From the NCBI GenBank assembly GCA_009733775.1, contig WOGZ01000137.1, forward strand, positions 21,532-85,531: a stretch of 64,000 nt of DNA. The letters run 5' to 3'. Origin of the DNA: Alectoria sarmentosa (lineage: Eukaryota; Ascomycota; Lecanoromycetes; Lecanorales; Parmeliaceae). How positions within the stretch are numbered: the first letter of the stretch is position 1; the number at the start of each line of letters is the position of its first letter. The notes below the pieces were generated by a model. That model did not search any database, was not told where the DNA came from, and saw nothing but the letters and a program-made list of their open reading frames with translations. The translations under genes and the position numbers were made by a program. Shown in pieces: positions 12,601 to 25,200 of this stretch.

Positions 12601-13032
12601 CGGTAAGAGGTGTTTCGGAATTGGCAGATCTCGAACCGTGACTGAGACATTGAGAGTATGATTTGAATGTCTCTTTATATAGCAGAAATCGAAACAGGAA
12701 TCCTACGGAATTGGCTTGGGAAACAGTACATGAAACTGTATTTTTGTATGCTGGAAGAGGTAGAGAAAAGTTTTCTTCTTGTTTGTAAGTGCGATAGGAT
12801 GACGCGTCGATAAAGGAAGGAATTATGGCATGCACGGGTTTATTTTGATGATTTACAGGCGCGAAGAGGTGGAGCAGGGGAATACTCGATTTTTGGTTGG
12901 TTAAAGTAATTTAGTTCAGAAATGCATTTCGGGAAAAGTTCGAGTGCTGACTAATGCTCTGCACCACTGATCCTCGGATGTAAATTTCTTGTGACCCTTC
13001 AGACCTGACATCGATTTGGGCATGGATCGAAC
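9674..13032. other. gene-poor region, no convincing gene
   Basis: About 3.4 kb without a gene I can support. The longest frames (for example + 10726-11016, 96 codons; - 11844-11548, 98 codons; + 11565-12125, 186 codons) have no recognisable domain, no consistent splice partners, and overlap each other on both strands. The part next to 9673 must hold the promoter of the fumarate reductase gene, and the part next to 13033 that of the zinc-finger gene. I see no tandem repeat, tRNA or transposon terminus. An intron-rich gene or a long non-coding transcript cannot be excluded. Confidence 0.4.
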
Positions 13033-13932
13033 ATGGGCGATGAACCATCAGACCACGACCACGCTCTACTGGCACGGCTGAACAACCTCAAGCAGTCGAA
13101 TGTTTCATTTGGCTCTCCCAGTAGTCTTTCGATCCCACCAGTTCCCAGCAGACTCGATAAGACTCCTGAAGATCTTCTTGCACGCTTCGGGAGGCTACAT
13201 GGCCGGAAATCTGCTGATTGCAACAAGCAGGCTCCATTGACAGGTTATATCGACAACGATGACAGCTGTCCACCTTCACCTATCGTCGAGGAACTCCTGG
13301 CTCAGCTGGGTCCTGAAGACCAATATAGAATACGCTCTACAGATCTTGAAGAGGGAAAGGAACTTATTGAAGAAGCAAAGCGCATGCTTCCCGTTGGAGA
13401 TGAGTCGATCCAGAAAAATGAGCGTAGAAGCTCTGCTGCCAGTTTGAGCCGAACCCCGAGGGGATCTACACAGTCTATTGAGCTTGAGCAAGACGAAGAG
13501 GCTGACGCAGAGGCCTCTCTTCAGCGTATTCTGGACGAGGTAGACCTCGAGCGTCAGCAGGAGCCTGTGTCGATCGTCCCCTCATCCCAACTCGACACGG
13601 CGCTCGCATCCCCAGCTCCAGCGCAGCCAGACTCCTTTGCGTCACTGGTATTTCCTTCTATTCCCAATATACCACTGCTGTCGTTGGCCCTTCCCTCCAC
13701 GCCCACGACAACACCCTCCACCCGCAAGCCTACATCTAAACCTCCTGGATTCTCCGATCAGGACATCGACACTTGGTGCATAATCTGCTGCGCGAACGCG
13801 ACAGTCAAATGCTTCGGCTGCGACGGCGATCTATATTGCTGGGGTTGTTGGAAGGAAGGCCATGTTGGAGAAGATGTGGGATTGGAAGAGAAGAGCCATG
13901 TTTGGGAGCGAGCGGTGAGACGGAGCGGATAG
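13033..13932 (+). CDS. ANCHR/ZFYVE19-like zinc-finger protein
   Basis: Single-exon gene of 299 aa. The N-terminal half has short amphipathic helices (LLARLNNLK, PEDLLARFGRLHG, VEELLAQLGPED) and an acidic helix at about 155-175 (EEADAEASLQRILDEVDLE). The middle is Pro/Ser/Thr-rich. The C-terminus (about 240-280) is a compact Cys/His zinc finger beginning WCIICCANATVKCFGCDGD and continuing YCWGCW with a nearby His. This architecture matches fungal homologues of the abscission/NoCut regulator ANCHR, which binds Vps4 through MIM1-type helices. A role in cytokinetic abscission is inferred from family resemblance only. Confidence 0.7.
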   Translation: MGDEPSDHDHALLARLNNLKQSNVSFGSPSSLSIPPVPSRLDKTPEDLLARFGRLHGRKSADCNKQAPLTGYIDNDDSCPPSPIVEELLAQLGPEDQYRIRSTDLEEGKELIEEAKRMLPVGDESIQKNERRSSAASLSRTPRGSTQSIELEQDEEADAEASLQRILDEVDLERQQEPVSIVPSSQLDTALASPAPAQPDSFASLVFPSIPNIPLLSLALPSTPTTTPSTRKPTSKPPGFSDQDIDTWCIICCANATVKCFGCDGDLYCWGCWKEGHVGEDVGLEEKSHVWERAVRRSG

Positions 13933-14561
13933 GAGTCGGCCTATCTCCATCAAAATCTAGCCCAGGCTGGACCATCAAATTCTTGGTAACTAGAGGTTGC
14001 TCACCTATGAGTCGTAACACCTCGGCGCATCATTGGCCGCCAGCAGCATCGTGCTTTTATTGGCCTGCATTATTAGCCTCGCTTGCTAATTGAAGGACTG
14101 GGGCCGGATCTTCAAGTTTGAATTCGGAGCTCCTCTTCAAAAGATTGTTTTCGGCCACTACGAGTCGCGGTATCGTTCGGACGAAGATTGCGCCTATTGA
14201 CAAAGCTGTTGCCTCAGGTAATTGTGCCACGCGGACTTAGCTCGTTCGTGGCACCATTAGGTTCAGTATATTTTCGATTCTCGAAAAAGGTTTGCTTGGC
14301 TCCTTTTGTTGGCGGGTAAAATATTGCGCCGCCTCCACGAAAGCCAAATTTATACTGGGGGAGTGATGATGCCTGGGCATAAAATGCTGACTCGACCTCG
14401 AGTCTCAAATTACGATGAATCACTTCACGTATACACGACGATACTCATTTTCCAGGGTCAGGTCTTACATCCAAAGTCTTCTTTCTGGCCAGCTTCGTGA
14501 TCCATCCGTCTACTCTAGCGATATTCCTTCATTTGTATGATACCTAACACTGCGGAGATAT
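13933..14561. other. intergenic region
   Basis: 629 bp between two genes on the same strand. It should contain the 3' UTR of the zinc-finger gene and the promoter of the transporter. Nothing else stands out. Confidence 0.4.
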
Positions 14562-16441
14562 ATGAATATGACCATGCTTTCAGAATCAAAACAGAATGAA
14601 GAAGAGCTCCCAAATCCTCAGTCCGCGATGGTGGTGAATAGAGAGGTCGCGGAACACGAAAATGACCAAAGCCTGACGACGGACTCCCTACATCAAGTCA
14701 AATCGGCAATTTCCCTGCAACAAGTAAAATCTGCGGGCATCCCACCAGTGCCCGAAGCAGAATTTAAGCCCACAACGAGGCTGTATCTTGCCTTTGGCAC
14801 ATTGGCAGTGATCACACTTATGGTGGCTCTGGACGGGACAAGTTCATCCGTTGCTCTGCCCGTAGGTTCCTTGTCCATACGTCCCAGCTATTGAGGGTAA
14901 TCAACGACTGAATTACACAATCAGATCATGGCACGAGCCCTGAAGGGCACGGCGATCGAGGCTTTCTGGGCGGCACATCTTTTCTTCTCTGCTCCACAAT
15001 CTTTCAACCCAGTTTCGCCGAACTCTCTCACAACTTCGGTCGAAACCCTCTCGTGATGGTGGCTCTGGTCTTCTTCCTCATCGGCGCCATTGTTGCTGCG
15101 ACGGCCGATGGGTTCGGATCCCTTCTTGTTGGCAGATCCCTCCAGGGTGTCGGAGGTGGTGGGCTCATTGCTCTGACCGAAATCCTCGTCACTGACTTGG
15201 TGCCGCTGAGGCAGAGAGGCCAATGGATTGGTATCATTAGCGCAATGTGGAGAGTAGGTTCTGTTACCGGTCCCATTGTTGGTGGCGCGTTTGCGCAGGC
15301 TGTGTCTTGGGTAGGCCACGACGCATCATAGTGATGGCTTGCCTTGAGCTGACCGTTGATTAGCGGTGGATCTTCTGGATCAACTTGCCGTTTGTTGGGC
15401 TCGCTCTCGTCCTTGTGCCTCTTACTTTGGTGCTTGCTTTCAAAGTTAGCTCTCTCGCAGACAAACTCAGGAGGGTGGATTGGATTGGATCGGTCCTCTT
15501 CGTCGGGTCGACTACCAGTTTCCTGATTCTAATTACGTGGGGGGGGTGTGTCATACGCATGGGGCTCATGGCGGGTTCTGGCCCCACTGATCGTCGGCAT
15601 CGTCGGCCTCGTAGTCTTCGTAGTCTTCGAAGAATACGTCGCCCAAGAGCCACTTATTAGGCTAGACGTTTTCAAGAATCGAACGGCAGCGGCAAGTTAC
15701 TTCGAAACGACGCTACACGGGATGATCCTTTGGTGCATTCTGTACTACATGCCTCTCTACTACGAGGCCGTTAAAGGCGAGACACCCGTTATCGCCGGAA
15801 TAAGTCTTTTCCCCGCCACATTTACTGTGGCTCCTGCAGCCATGGTTACGGGAATTGCGATTTCTAGAACTGGCCGATACCGATGGGCAATCTGGTCTGG
15901 TTGGGTGCTGACCACTCTGGGGACCGGTATACTCTATTTGCTTGACATCAACACGACAACAGTCCAGTGGGTATTCCTCAATCTTGTAAGCGGATTGGGA
16001 ATGGGCGTTCTCTTTCCCTCAATGGCTTTCTCGATCCAAGCAGCCACCATAAACAAGGACCTCGCCTTCGCCGTCGCCGTGTTTTCATTCTTCCGCGCCT
16101 TCGGCCAGGCAATCGGCGTTGCTGTTGGAGGTGTGATTTTTCAGAACCAGCTCAAAAAGAAGCTCTTGACTTACCCGCTTCTCGCTTCCGTGGCAGGTGC
16201 TTATTCAAGCGATGCTTCGAGCTTAGTGCAAATCATCAAGATGCTGCCGCATGGACCGGCAAGAACGCAATTGATTCAGAGCTACGCAGATTCTTTGAAA
16301 CTTGTATGGATTATCATGTGTGCTTTGGCAGCTGTGGCTCTTCTGTCGAGCTTCCTGATAGAAGGCTTCGAGCTGGATCGCGCATTGGAGACGCAGCAAG
16401 GGTTTCAGATTGAACAGACGACTGTTGATGAGGAGAAGTGA
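14562..16441 (+). CDS. MFS multidrug transporter, DHA2 (14-TM) type, with two frame breaks
   Basis: Three exons are apparent: 14562-14861, 14925-15310 and 15364-16441. A polar cytosolic N-terminus is followed by TM1 (LAFGTLAVITLMVALD), a canonical family block (ALKGTAIEAFW, then TSFLLCSTIFQPSFAEL), the DHA2 motif GxGGGGLIALTEI, motif C-like SVTGPIVGG, and further helices ending in FLIEGFELDRAL. It would export drugs or metabolites at the plasma membrane by proton antiport. Two single-base problems interrupt the frame. One base is missing at about 14972 (TGGGCGGCAC, where W-A/G-T-S is expected). One base is extra in the G8 run at 15539-15546. Everything else is intact. Both sites are G-rich, so sequencing error is possible; otherwise it is a recent pseudogene. 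Three Met codons (14562, 14568, 14574) compete as start. Confidence 0.75.
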
Positions 16442-17225
16442 AGGATAATGGTAAAATCTAATTCCTGGGCTATTTGGGGACGCCTCGGTATGGTAGCGAT
16501 GGTGCTTTTGAGTATCAGAATTGCTATATTTGTACAAATTGTGTATATGAATTGATGTACAATTTTTCAGATATTCGTCCAGGGATCTTCTGCGGAATGA
16601 CCCATGAGTGTCTTCCTTTTTTCATTACCACCGGAGCATAATATTCGAGTAGCAGGCAAGCTGTCACGAAATTTGAAATTTCTGGATAATGGCCTCTTCT
16701 AAATTATCCATATCATTGAATACGTAAGCCCAAGAAATCTGACCGTCGATGTAGTCTACTTGTAAAAGCAGAGACATAGAAGCTGAATTCAGCGGATTCC
16801 TGATGCTACAACTGGGATTCTTCATGGTAGCTTGCCTGACAGTGTGATGAAGATGATACAAGACAAAGCAATCAGATATGAGATAGTTGCCTTGCCGAGA
16901 TTTTGGTTGATTACGGCGAAGTGCCAAGTGTCTGCCTCATTGCCACTACCAATCATGCGGCGGAGCTGACTACGAGTGTAAAGTATGTTCACGTTTTTAT
17001 AGCCGCTGGAAGCGAGTCCGTTTGTCGCCCGCAAATGGAACGTCATTGAGCACAAAATAACATTAACTCTACCAGCCGAATCTAGGCACGAAAGGGCAAT
17101 CTTGGAGCCTGCACACCATCTGACATCAATGTCAGTGCATGTTCCGTAACTCTTTGATGCTCTCCTGCCTGGATCCCGCAGCACTCGCAAGCATAGCTGG
17201 ACCGTAAAACTCAAGGGAAATCACC
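16442..17225. other. intergenic region upstream of myosin I
   Basis: 784 bp between the transporter and myosin genes. It contains several short antisense frames that look random. The right part is the myosin promoter and 5' UTR. Confidence 0.4.
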
Positions 17226-20200
17226 ATGGTATAACGATGGCTCTTAAACTCGTCCACTTCTATAACTAGACTAATTCGGAGCTTCAACAGGCAGTGACAA
17301 AGCGCGCCGGCCGGAAGAAGGACCCTGGTAATGCGCAGGCGGCCAGCAGCGTAGCGGGAAAGCCTCAAGTTCGAAAGGCCGGCTTTGAAAGCACCAAGAA
17401 AAAGGAGGTCGGAGTCTCAGATCTTACACTTATCAGCAAGATATCAAATGAGGCTATAAATGACAATCTGAAGAAACGCTTCGAGAATGCGGAAATCTAT
17501 GTACGTTGGGCGGGCATGCAACGGGAAATGGAGATAGGACGGCAGTGTTGATTGGAGCGTAGACATACATTGGCCATGTGCTGGTATCTGTCAACCCGTT
17601 TCGAGACCGTGGGTTCCCCTGCACCTATGAGAAGAGATGGGCGAAGCTGACAATGTATAGTGGGCATCTACACAGACTCGGTGCTGGATTCCTACAGAGG
17701 CAAAAACCGACTCGAGGTCCCTCCCCACGTCTTCGCAGTTGCAGAATCAGCCTACTACAACATGAATGCCTATAAGGATAACCAGTGTGTCATCATATCA
17801 GGGGAGTCAGGAGCAGGAAAAACAGAGGCGGCGAAACGGATAATGCAGTACATTGCCAATGTGTCTGGAGGCACTGATTCGTCGATACAACAGACCAAGG
17901 ATATGGTCCTGGCCACGAATCCGCTGCTCGAATCTTTCGGGAATGCGAAGACGTTGAGGAATAACAACTCGTCGCGATTTGGGAAATATCTAGAGCTACA
18001 ATTCAATGCGCAGGGAGAACCGGTTGGGGCCAACATTACGAACTATTTGCTGGAAAAGTCAAGAGTTGTGGGACAAATTACGAATGAACGAAATTTCCAT
18101 ATTTTCTATCAATTTACGAAGGCTGCATCTTCGAATCATAGAGGTAGGTTACAGAGCTCGAAGGCGATGTTCTGTGGCTGACACGATGACCAGAGATCTT
18201 CGGGCTTCAACAGCCGCAGTCATATTCGTACACCAGCCGATCGAAATGCTTTGACGTACAGGGAATGGATGACGGCGCAGAATTCAAAGATACCCTCAAT
18301 GCTATGAAGGTCATTGGGTTATCACAAGGCGAGCAAGATAACATTTTTCGAATGTTAGCTACCATTTTGTGGATTGGGAACGTCACCTTCCGGGAAGACG
18401 ATAGTGGGAATGCAATGATCACCGAACAATCAGTGGTAGATTTCGTAGCATATCTGCTAGAAGTCGACGCGGCGCATGTCAACAAGGCTTTGACCCTACG
18501 AGTCGTGGAGACTAGTCGTGGTGGTCGCCGAGGATCTGTATATGAGGTGCCTCTGAACCCAACACAAGCGACGGCCGTACGAGATGCTCTGGCGAAAGCA
18601 ATATATTTCAATCTTTTCGATTGGATTGTTGACAGGGTCAATGCGTCGCTCAAGGCACGTGGAATTGTCGCAAATTCTGTAGGTATTCTGGACATTTATG
18701 GTTTCGAGATTTTCGACAAGAACAGCTTTGAGCAGCTTTGCATCAACTACGTCAACGAAAAGCTTCAGCAAATCTTCATACAGCTTACCCTCAAGACCGA
18801 GCAAGAGGAGTATGCAAGGGAGAAAATCCAATGGACACCAATAAATTACTTCGATAACAAGATCGTATGCGAGCTCATAGAGGAGAAACGACCACCTGGC
18901 GTGTTTGCAGCCCTTAATGACGCCTGTGCAACCGCTCATGCCGATTCCGGAGCAGCAGATCAAACCTTCGTGCAGAGGTTAAATGCTTTATCTTCAAACC
19001 CTCATTTCCAGCCCAGGCAAGGACAGTTCGTCATCAAGCACTATGCGGGCGATGTCAACTACGCTATCGAAGGTATGACAGACAAGAACAAAGATCAGCT
19101 ATTGAAGGATCTGCTCAACCTTGTGGGCGAGAGCAGCAACACCTTTGTGCATTCGCTGTTCCCTCACCAAGTCAATCAAGATGACAAGCGTCGTCCGCCA
19201 ACTGCAGGTGACAAGATCAAGGCCTCGGCAAATGACCTGGTGGCGACATTGATGAAAGCTTCTCCCTCATATATCCGAACTATCAAACCTAACGACAACA
19301 AGTCGCCTAGCGAATACAATGTTGGTAATGTCATGCATCAGATCAAGTACCTTGGTTTGCAAGAGAACGTCCGAATACGAAGGGCTGGCTTTGCTTATCG
19401 GCAGACGTTCGACAAATTTGTTGAGCGGTTCTACCTTCTCTCGCCCAAGACTTCCTACGCCGGTGACTACACTTGGACCGGCGATGCTCTCTCTGGAACG
19501 AAGCAGATTCTGAAGGATACGAGCATACCGCCAGAAGAGTACCAAATGGGTGTCACCAAAGCTTTCATCAAGACTCCTGAAACACTTTTCGCTCTCGAGC
19601 ATATGCGAGATCGCTATTGGCACAATATGGCAATACGCATCCAGAGAGCATGGAGGAACTACCTCCGGTACCGCATCGAGTGTGCCATTCGTATCCAAAG
19701 ATTCTGGCGAAGGATCAATGGAGGTGGCGAATACCAGCAATTAAGAGACTACGGCACCAACCATGTTCTCCAAGGGCGAAAGGAAAGGCGCCGATTTAGT
19801 TTGATCGGCTCCCGAAGATATCTTGGAGACTATCTTGGAGTTGCTAATACTGGTGGCTTTGGTGAACTAATCCGAAAGTCTATCAACATTAGCGGTCAGA
19901 ATCTTCTCCAATCATCCCAGGTGACAGGGACTAACCTGCTTTACAGGCCACGAGAATGTCCTCTTTTCTTGTCGATGCGAGTTGCTCATCACCAAGTTTG
20001 GAAGGTCAAGTAAGCCGAGTCCTCGAAACCTGGTCCTCGTAAGTTTGATCATCTCCTCTGTCCGTAACTCTAAGCCGACGAGTCACAGACCAGCAAAGCT
20101 GTTTACATTGTTGTATCTCAAATGATAAACCGGCAATTATCCATCTCTTCCGAGCGGACGATACCCTTGGGAGCTATCAAATTCGTCAGCACATCCAAGC

Positions 20201-21394
20201 TCAAGGACGATTGGTTCTCGCTAGGCGTCAGCTCGCCGCAAGAGCCAGATCCCTTGATTAACTGTTTGTTCAAGACTGAGTTTTTCACCCATTTGAAAAG
20301 AATCATGCCTGGGAGCCTGAACCTCAAGATTGCAGAGTCGATCGAATACAACAAGAAGCCAGGGAAGCCATCTCTAGTTAAGGTTGTCAAAGATTCAACA
20401 GTATCAAGAGACGACCTTTACAAGAGCGGTACTATTCACACAGGTCAAGGCGAACCCCCGAACTCGGTTTCAAAACGAACGCCGAAAGGAAAGCCGAAAG
20501 CTGGGAAGCCCATCACTCAAGGGAAGCTACTGCGGCCAGGTGGTCCTGGAGGCGGGCCTTCCAAGCTATCATCTCGGCCTGTAGCAGCACGAACCGCCGT
20601 CCCTCAACCCATGCCATCACAGCCCAAACCTACACCCGTTCAGACACCATCTGTACGATCAGTGCCTCAACCTGCTGCCGCCCAGCCAAGAGCCGTTTCA
20701 CAATCGTCAACTGCGATTAATGGTGTCAGCCATACTAACCACGACTCAGCAGGTCGAGTTCCGCCTCCACCGCCACCTGCTGCTCCTCCAGCTACCAAGA
20801 AAGATACCTACAAAGCTCTTTACGACTTTATCGGCCAAAGCCAGAACGAGCTCCACCACCTTACAAAAGACGAGGTTATAGAAGTACTACAGAAAGCGGA
20901 CAATGGTATATTCTTGCCACTCACTGACCCTGTCTCATACACTAACGATCCCCCCCCCAGGCTGGTGGCTCGCCAAAAAGCTCGACGGCTCCTCCCAAGG
21001 CTGGGTCCCCTCTGCCTACCTCACAGAGGATACCCCCAAACCCATTCCACCACCCGCTCCACCCCAACCCGTCGCCCGCGCCGTCCCTGCACCGCCTCCC
21101 TCTGTATCTACCAACGGCGTCAACGGTACCGCTTCCCGCGCTCCTGCCGCAAAAGCGAAACCAACGCCTCCTGCGCCGCCGAAACGACCAGGAGGCGGCA
21201 AGAAACCAGCACCACCGCCTGCGCCCAGAGACAGTGCTGTAAGTATGGGAACGAGTAATGGCGGAAGTGGGAGAAACACCCCAGAGAAGACAGATAGCGT
21301 AAGGGCGCCGAGTTTGGCAGGGGGTTTGGCGGAGGCGTTGAGGGCGAGGCAGATGAGCATGCAGGGACGAAAGGACGAAGATGACGATTGGTAG
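17226..21394 (+). CDS. myoA: class I myosin (Myo3/5, MyoA family)
   Basis: Actin-based motor for endocytosis and polarised growth at cortical actin patches. Eight exons: 17226-17228, 17291-17500, 17563-17608, 17661-18143, 18194-19894, 19947-20038, 20089-20905 and 20961-21394, giving 1261 aa. The motor domain has P-loop GESGAGKT (134-141) and switch 1 NNNSSRFGK. The TEDS-rule residue is about Ser362 in RRGSVYEV, a PAK-type site 16 residues before DALAK. Two IQ-like segments follow (IRIQRAWRNYLR, IRIQRFWRR). The tail has TH1 membrane-binding, a Pro/Ala-rich TH2, an SH3 domain (about 1085-1140) and an acidic KDEDDDW C-terminus that engages Arp2/3. The first exon is inferred to be only the ATG, because no other in-frame ATG precedes the conserved RAGRKK start. 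Confidence 0.93.
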
Positions 21395-22221
21395 ATGCGA
21401 AAAATGAAGCTAGGGGAGCGATGAAGACGATGTGACGAAGATGAATCCGGCGTTGATGATCTCGCTAGCATATGAGGCTCCAGCGCCTCCATACCATTAG
21501 CTCACAAAGACCTTATGACTCCTTTCACGACCACCATTCCAACACAACCCAACCCCCCATCCAACCGTCCCTTCCATCTTCCCCCCCCCCTCCCAAAAAC
21601 CCCAAACCTCATCCCTCAGAACCCATGACCCTCCACCCAACACCTCAACGCACCCGCCACCTCCCACTCCATCACCCACCCGGGTTCAATAACCAATTCC
21701 ACATCCCCCTCGCGACTGCTTCGCCCACTTTGAAGGAAAAGGGCCGTGCCGGCGAAAGCATGCCAGTTAGTCTCTTAAAGCACCGATTGGGGGGGGGGGG
21801 GGGGCCCGCATACCATATTGAAAATGCACACACGCCTTCACGCAACGTGATTTGGACTGTAGCCAACTCGACGGGTCAAATTGTATGCTTGTTCAAGAGA
21901 GAGAGAGAGAGAGAGTGAGTGAGAGAGAGAGAGTTAGAGAGAGAGAGAGAGAGTGTGTGTGTGTGAGAGTAAGCTTCATCGGACGAGCGAGCTGCGATTT
22001 TGCAAAGCAAGCGGAATGCATTCTTCTTCTAATAAAAGTACAAGCTCGGATGGACATCGGAGCAGATGTCGTAAAAAGACAGCCTCCGGGAAAGGTCCTG
22101 GAGAGATTGCCAATGCTCGTTGAATGAATCGCAACGCTCTACCCCTGCTTCTGCCGCATGGGCTCGGCATGTTTTTCTTCTCCAGACGCCACAACACCGT
22201 GTTTAATGCTCGTTCGCTTGC
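21395..22221. repeat. convergent intergenic region with G18 and GA/GT microsatellites
   Basis: 827 bp between the ends of myosin I and SIN3. It has a C-rich stretch (21540-21600), a run of about 18 G at 21788-21805, and an imperfect GA tract with GT units at about 21897-21968. No coding potential is credible. Confidence 0.7.
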
Positions 22222-25200
22222 TCAAGTACCACCCATAACCTCATCACCATCACCGGCTCCATCCAGGCCACCATCCGGTCGCGGCTCAGCGGCCGGCCCG
22301 TCCTGGATCCAGCGGTTGAAGTCTTCGCTCTCTTTCTCGAGCTCGGTCCCTGCTTTTTGCTTGAAGAACGTGCCGTTTTCCCCGAACATCGCGGAAAACT
22401 TCTCCTTCCTCTCCTTGATCGCCTCTCCATACGCTCCTAGTCCCCGCTTTCTGACAGGGCTGTTGTGCACCCACCAATCGGATGTGTACTCCTCGTACAG
22501 CAATTTGTAGGCACGAGGCGAGTTCGGAGGATGCGCAGGTGGCTGGATAGTAATGACCAGACCGTCCTGATTCCACTGGGGGATTCCGTACGTATTATTG
22601 TATTCCTCTTCATCTGCCAGCATAGGTGGCATATTGCGCTTCAGGAAGGGCAGCTGGATATCCGAGAGTTTTACTCCTTCGGTCTGGTCGCGCATTGAGA
22701 AGGTGGAGATATAATATGACCAGCGTTGGTGAACAGCGAGTTCGTCGGCTTGATACGTCTTCTCTTCCCTTTTGAAAAGTGAGATGGTCACCTGCTTACT
22801 TGAACGATTCTGGACAGGGCATTAGCAGAGATTGAAATTCAAAGAGGGAGAGAATACTTACATAGCGGATGCGGTACATATCACCTTCTCTAACGAACCC
22901 CTGGACTCGCTTTCGATAGGTCAATTCCGTGTTGTGAGTCGACTCGTCCTCCTTGCGATCCTTGTAGAAAAGGTTGATAATGTCAAGACTCTTGTCTTTG
23001 TTATCGCTGACGAGAATTTGAAGGGCAAACCTGAGGAGTGCAGCAAGGAGCTTATCATAGCCGTACAGCAGCCAACCACTCTCTATATAGTAGCGACGCA
23101 ATGTCTCCTCGAGTTGAGAAAGGTCCAGCTCCGACTTCACAACTTCCTCGAACATGCTCATAGTTTGGCGATAGTAGCTTGCCGAGGGACTGACGTCAGC
23201 GAAAAAGTCGCTTGGTTTCTTTTCGATCAATCTCAGGTCGTTAGCAGCTTTGGCCATGTTGGCCCGATGGACATCGGCGTGCACTTGATTTTCATTGAGC
23301 TTGAGGTTCAATACCCTCCGATAGAAGGTCTCGAACATTCTCAAAAAGCAAAATATATTGAGACTTGCGTAGAGATTGAAATCATCACGTTTGTAGGGCA
23401 CGTTGTAGTCTTTCGCTTTATCGCCAGTGGAAGGGACGTTCAACCAACGATATTCGGTTTCGTCCACGCGAGCAGGTCTGTCTGTCGGTGTGTCCGTGGA
23501 TGCTGGCGTATCCTCGTCATTAGACACATCGGGTGTAGTCTCTTTGCTCTCCAAGACACTATCCTCCTTCTGGCCAGGTCGACCACGCTCGAGAACTCCT
23601 CGTAAGAGATTTGACTTCCTTCCATTAGTAGCTTTTCGACCTCGAACAACTCCTGAATCTTCGTTGGTACCCATCTCATCATCGACCTCTTCATTCGATG
23701 GTGTCGTATCGTAGATGTCACTCATCCTGGCCTGGAATGACTCACGGTCGATGCCGAAGAACGTTGGAATAAAGGTCTTAATAAATGTTTCAAGCCTTGT
23801 CTTATCTGTTTCGTTGCCGATAGGACCGTATTGTAGTTGGGTGAGGATAAGATGACAAGCATCATGGACGACATCGAGGTCTTCGAAGTTAAATTTGAAT
23901 TGATGATTCGGTACCGAATTCCAAGGGGCAATGCGCTGGCGTCGCTGCTCCTCCCATTTGACATGAATCTCGGTTTGGAGAACTTTGAGCTGGAATTGGC
24001 GTTTGTCCGCCGCTCTCCCAAGTATGCCCTGATGATCCAAGCTCTTCCAAAATATCTTATTCGTCTGCTCTCGCCAGACCTTCTCCCACTCCCGCTGGCT
24101 TGCCTTCCATTCTTCACACTTCATCTTGAGTCTTCCAAGAAGTACTGGAACAACAGCGTCTGGTCTCCTGAACATGTCATCAATGACTTTGCATCCACGT
24201 TCTCTGTCGTAGATCTTCTTGATGACACGCTGATAAATCGTCTCGCTTTGCCCACCAATACCAGGAGGTAAGACAAACGTAGACCTCTCATCGATTGTCA
24301 TCATGTTCAGCTGCTGTGCTATTGGCTCCAACAGCTGAATCGTTCTCAGACATGCTTCGATATTGATGTCATAATCATGACGCTCTTCCTCGATGCGATG
24401 TAAAGATTCTTCGAACACGTTCTTGCGATGTGCGATGAAGCCTGAGTCTTCGGACGCCCAGGTTGGATGGGACACCCATTCATCATTGAGGACTTGTTGA
24501 CACATCTCATCTCGTCCACTGCATATTCGTAGGCGTTCTCGTTTGGGAAGCATTCGATAGCTGGGGCCTAGGCCACGGCAGTTGCTCAGAACAACCTTGT
24601 CACCCGGAATCTTCGGTCTGTTTTCGATGATCTCGTCGCGTCCGTCGTACTGGATGAAGTTCTTGAAATAATTCATCAAATCGGCGTTGCCGCCAATAAA
24701 TACATGAATTTTATGCACGAGGTTGTTCTTGTCGACAAGATCTTGCGTAAAAAGATTGCAGAGCTTAAGAAATTCGCTGTATGTTCTCTTGTCGCCAATG
24801 AACTTCCTGACCCGGTCAAAGAAGCCAATTTGGTCTATGGTGTCGCCAAGGTCCTTGGAAGGAGGCATGGCTGTTGGAAGACTCGGAATAAGCGTCGGTG
24901 ATGCAGGAGGATTTTCAGGTACTGCAGGTTTGGCCTGATCGAATTTTGCACGCTGAACACAGTTCGTCGTCAGCTCTAAAGGTGTCTTTCGACGGCTGGG
25001 GGGCAAAAAAGCATGGTCATTAGAAAGGAGAGTCATGTCGCGTAGGACAGCGCGTCGCTAAGGCAAACGCCAGGATGATGGAGAGTGTTTAGATGATGAA
25101 TGCAACGGTGGAACTTGAAAAGTCTCGTATGTTGCAAGTGAGTTGCGTTAAGTGAAATATGATTTCTTGAAGCTGAATACTAATTGTGTTGCTGGACGTC

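Noticed and set aside
22832..23605. 257-codon plus-strand frame
   Set aside because: Antisense to the strongly supported SIN3 exon 5.
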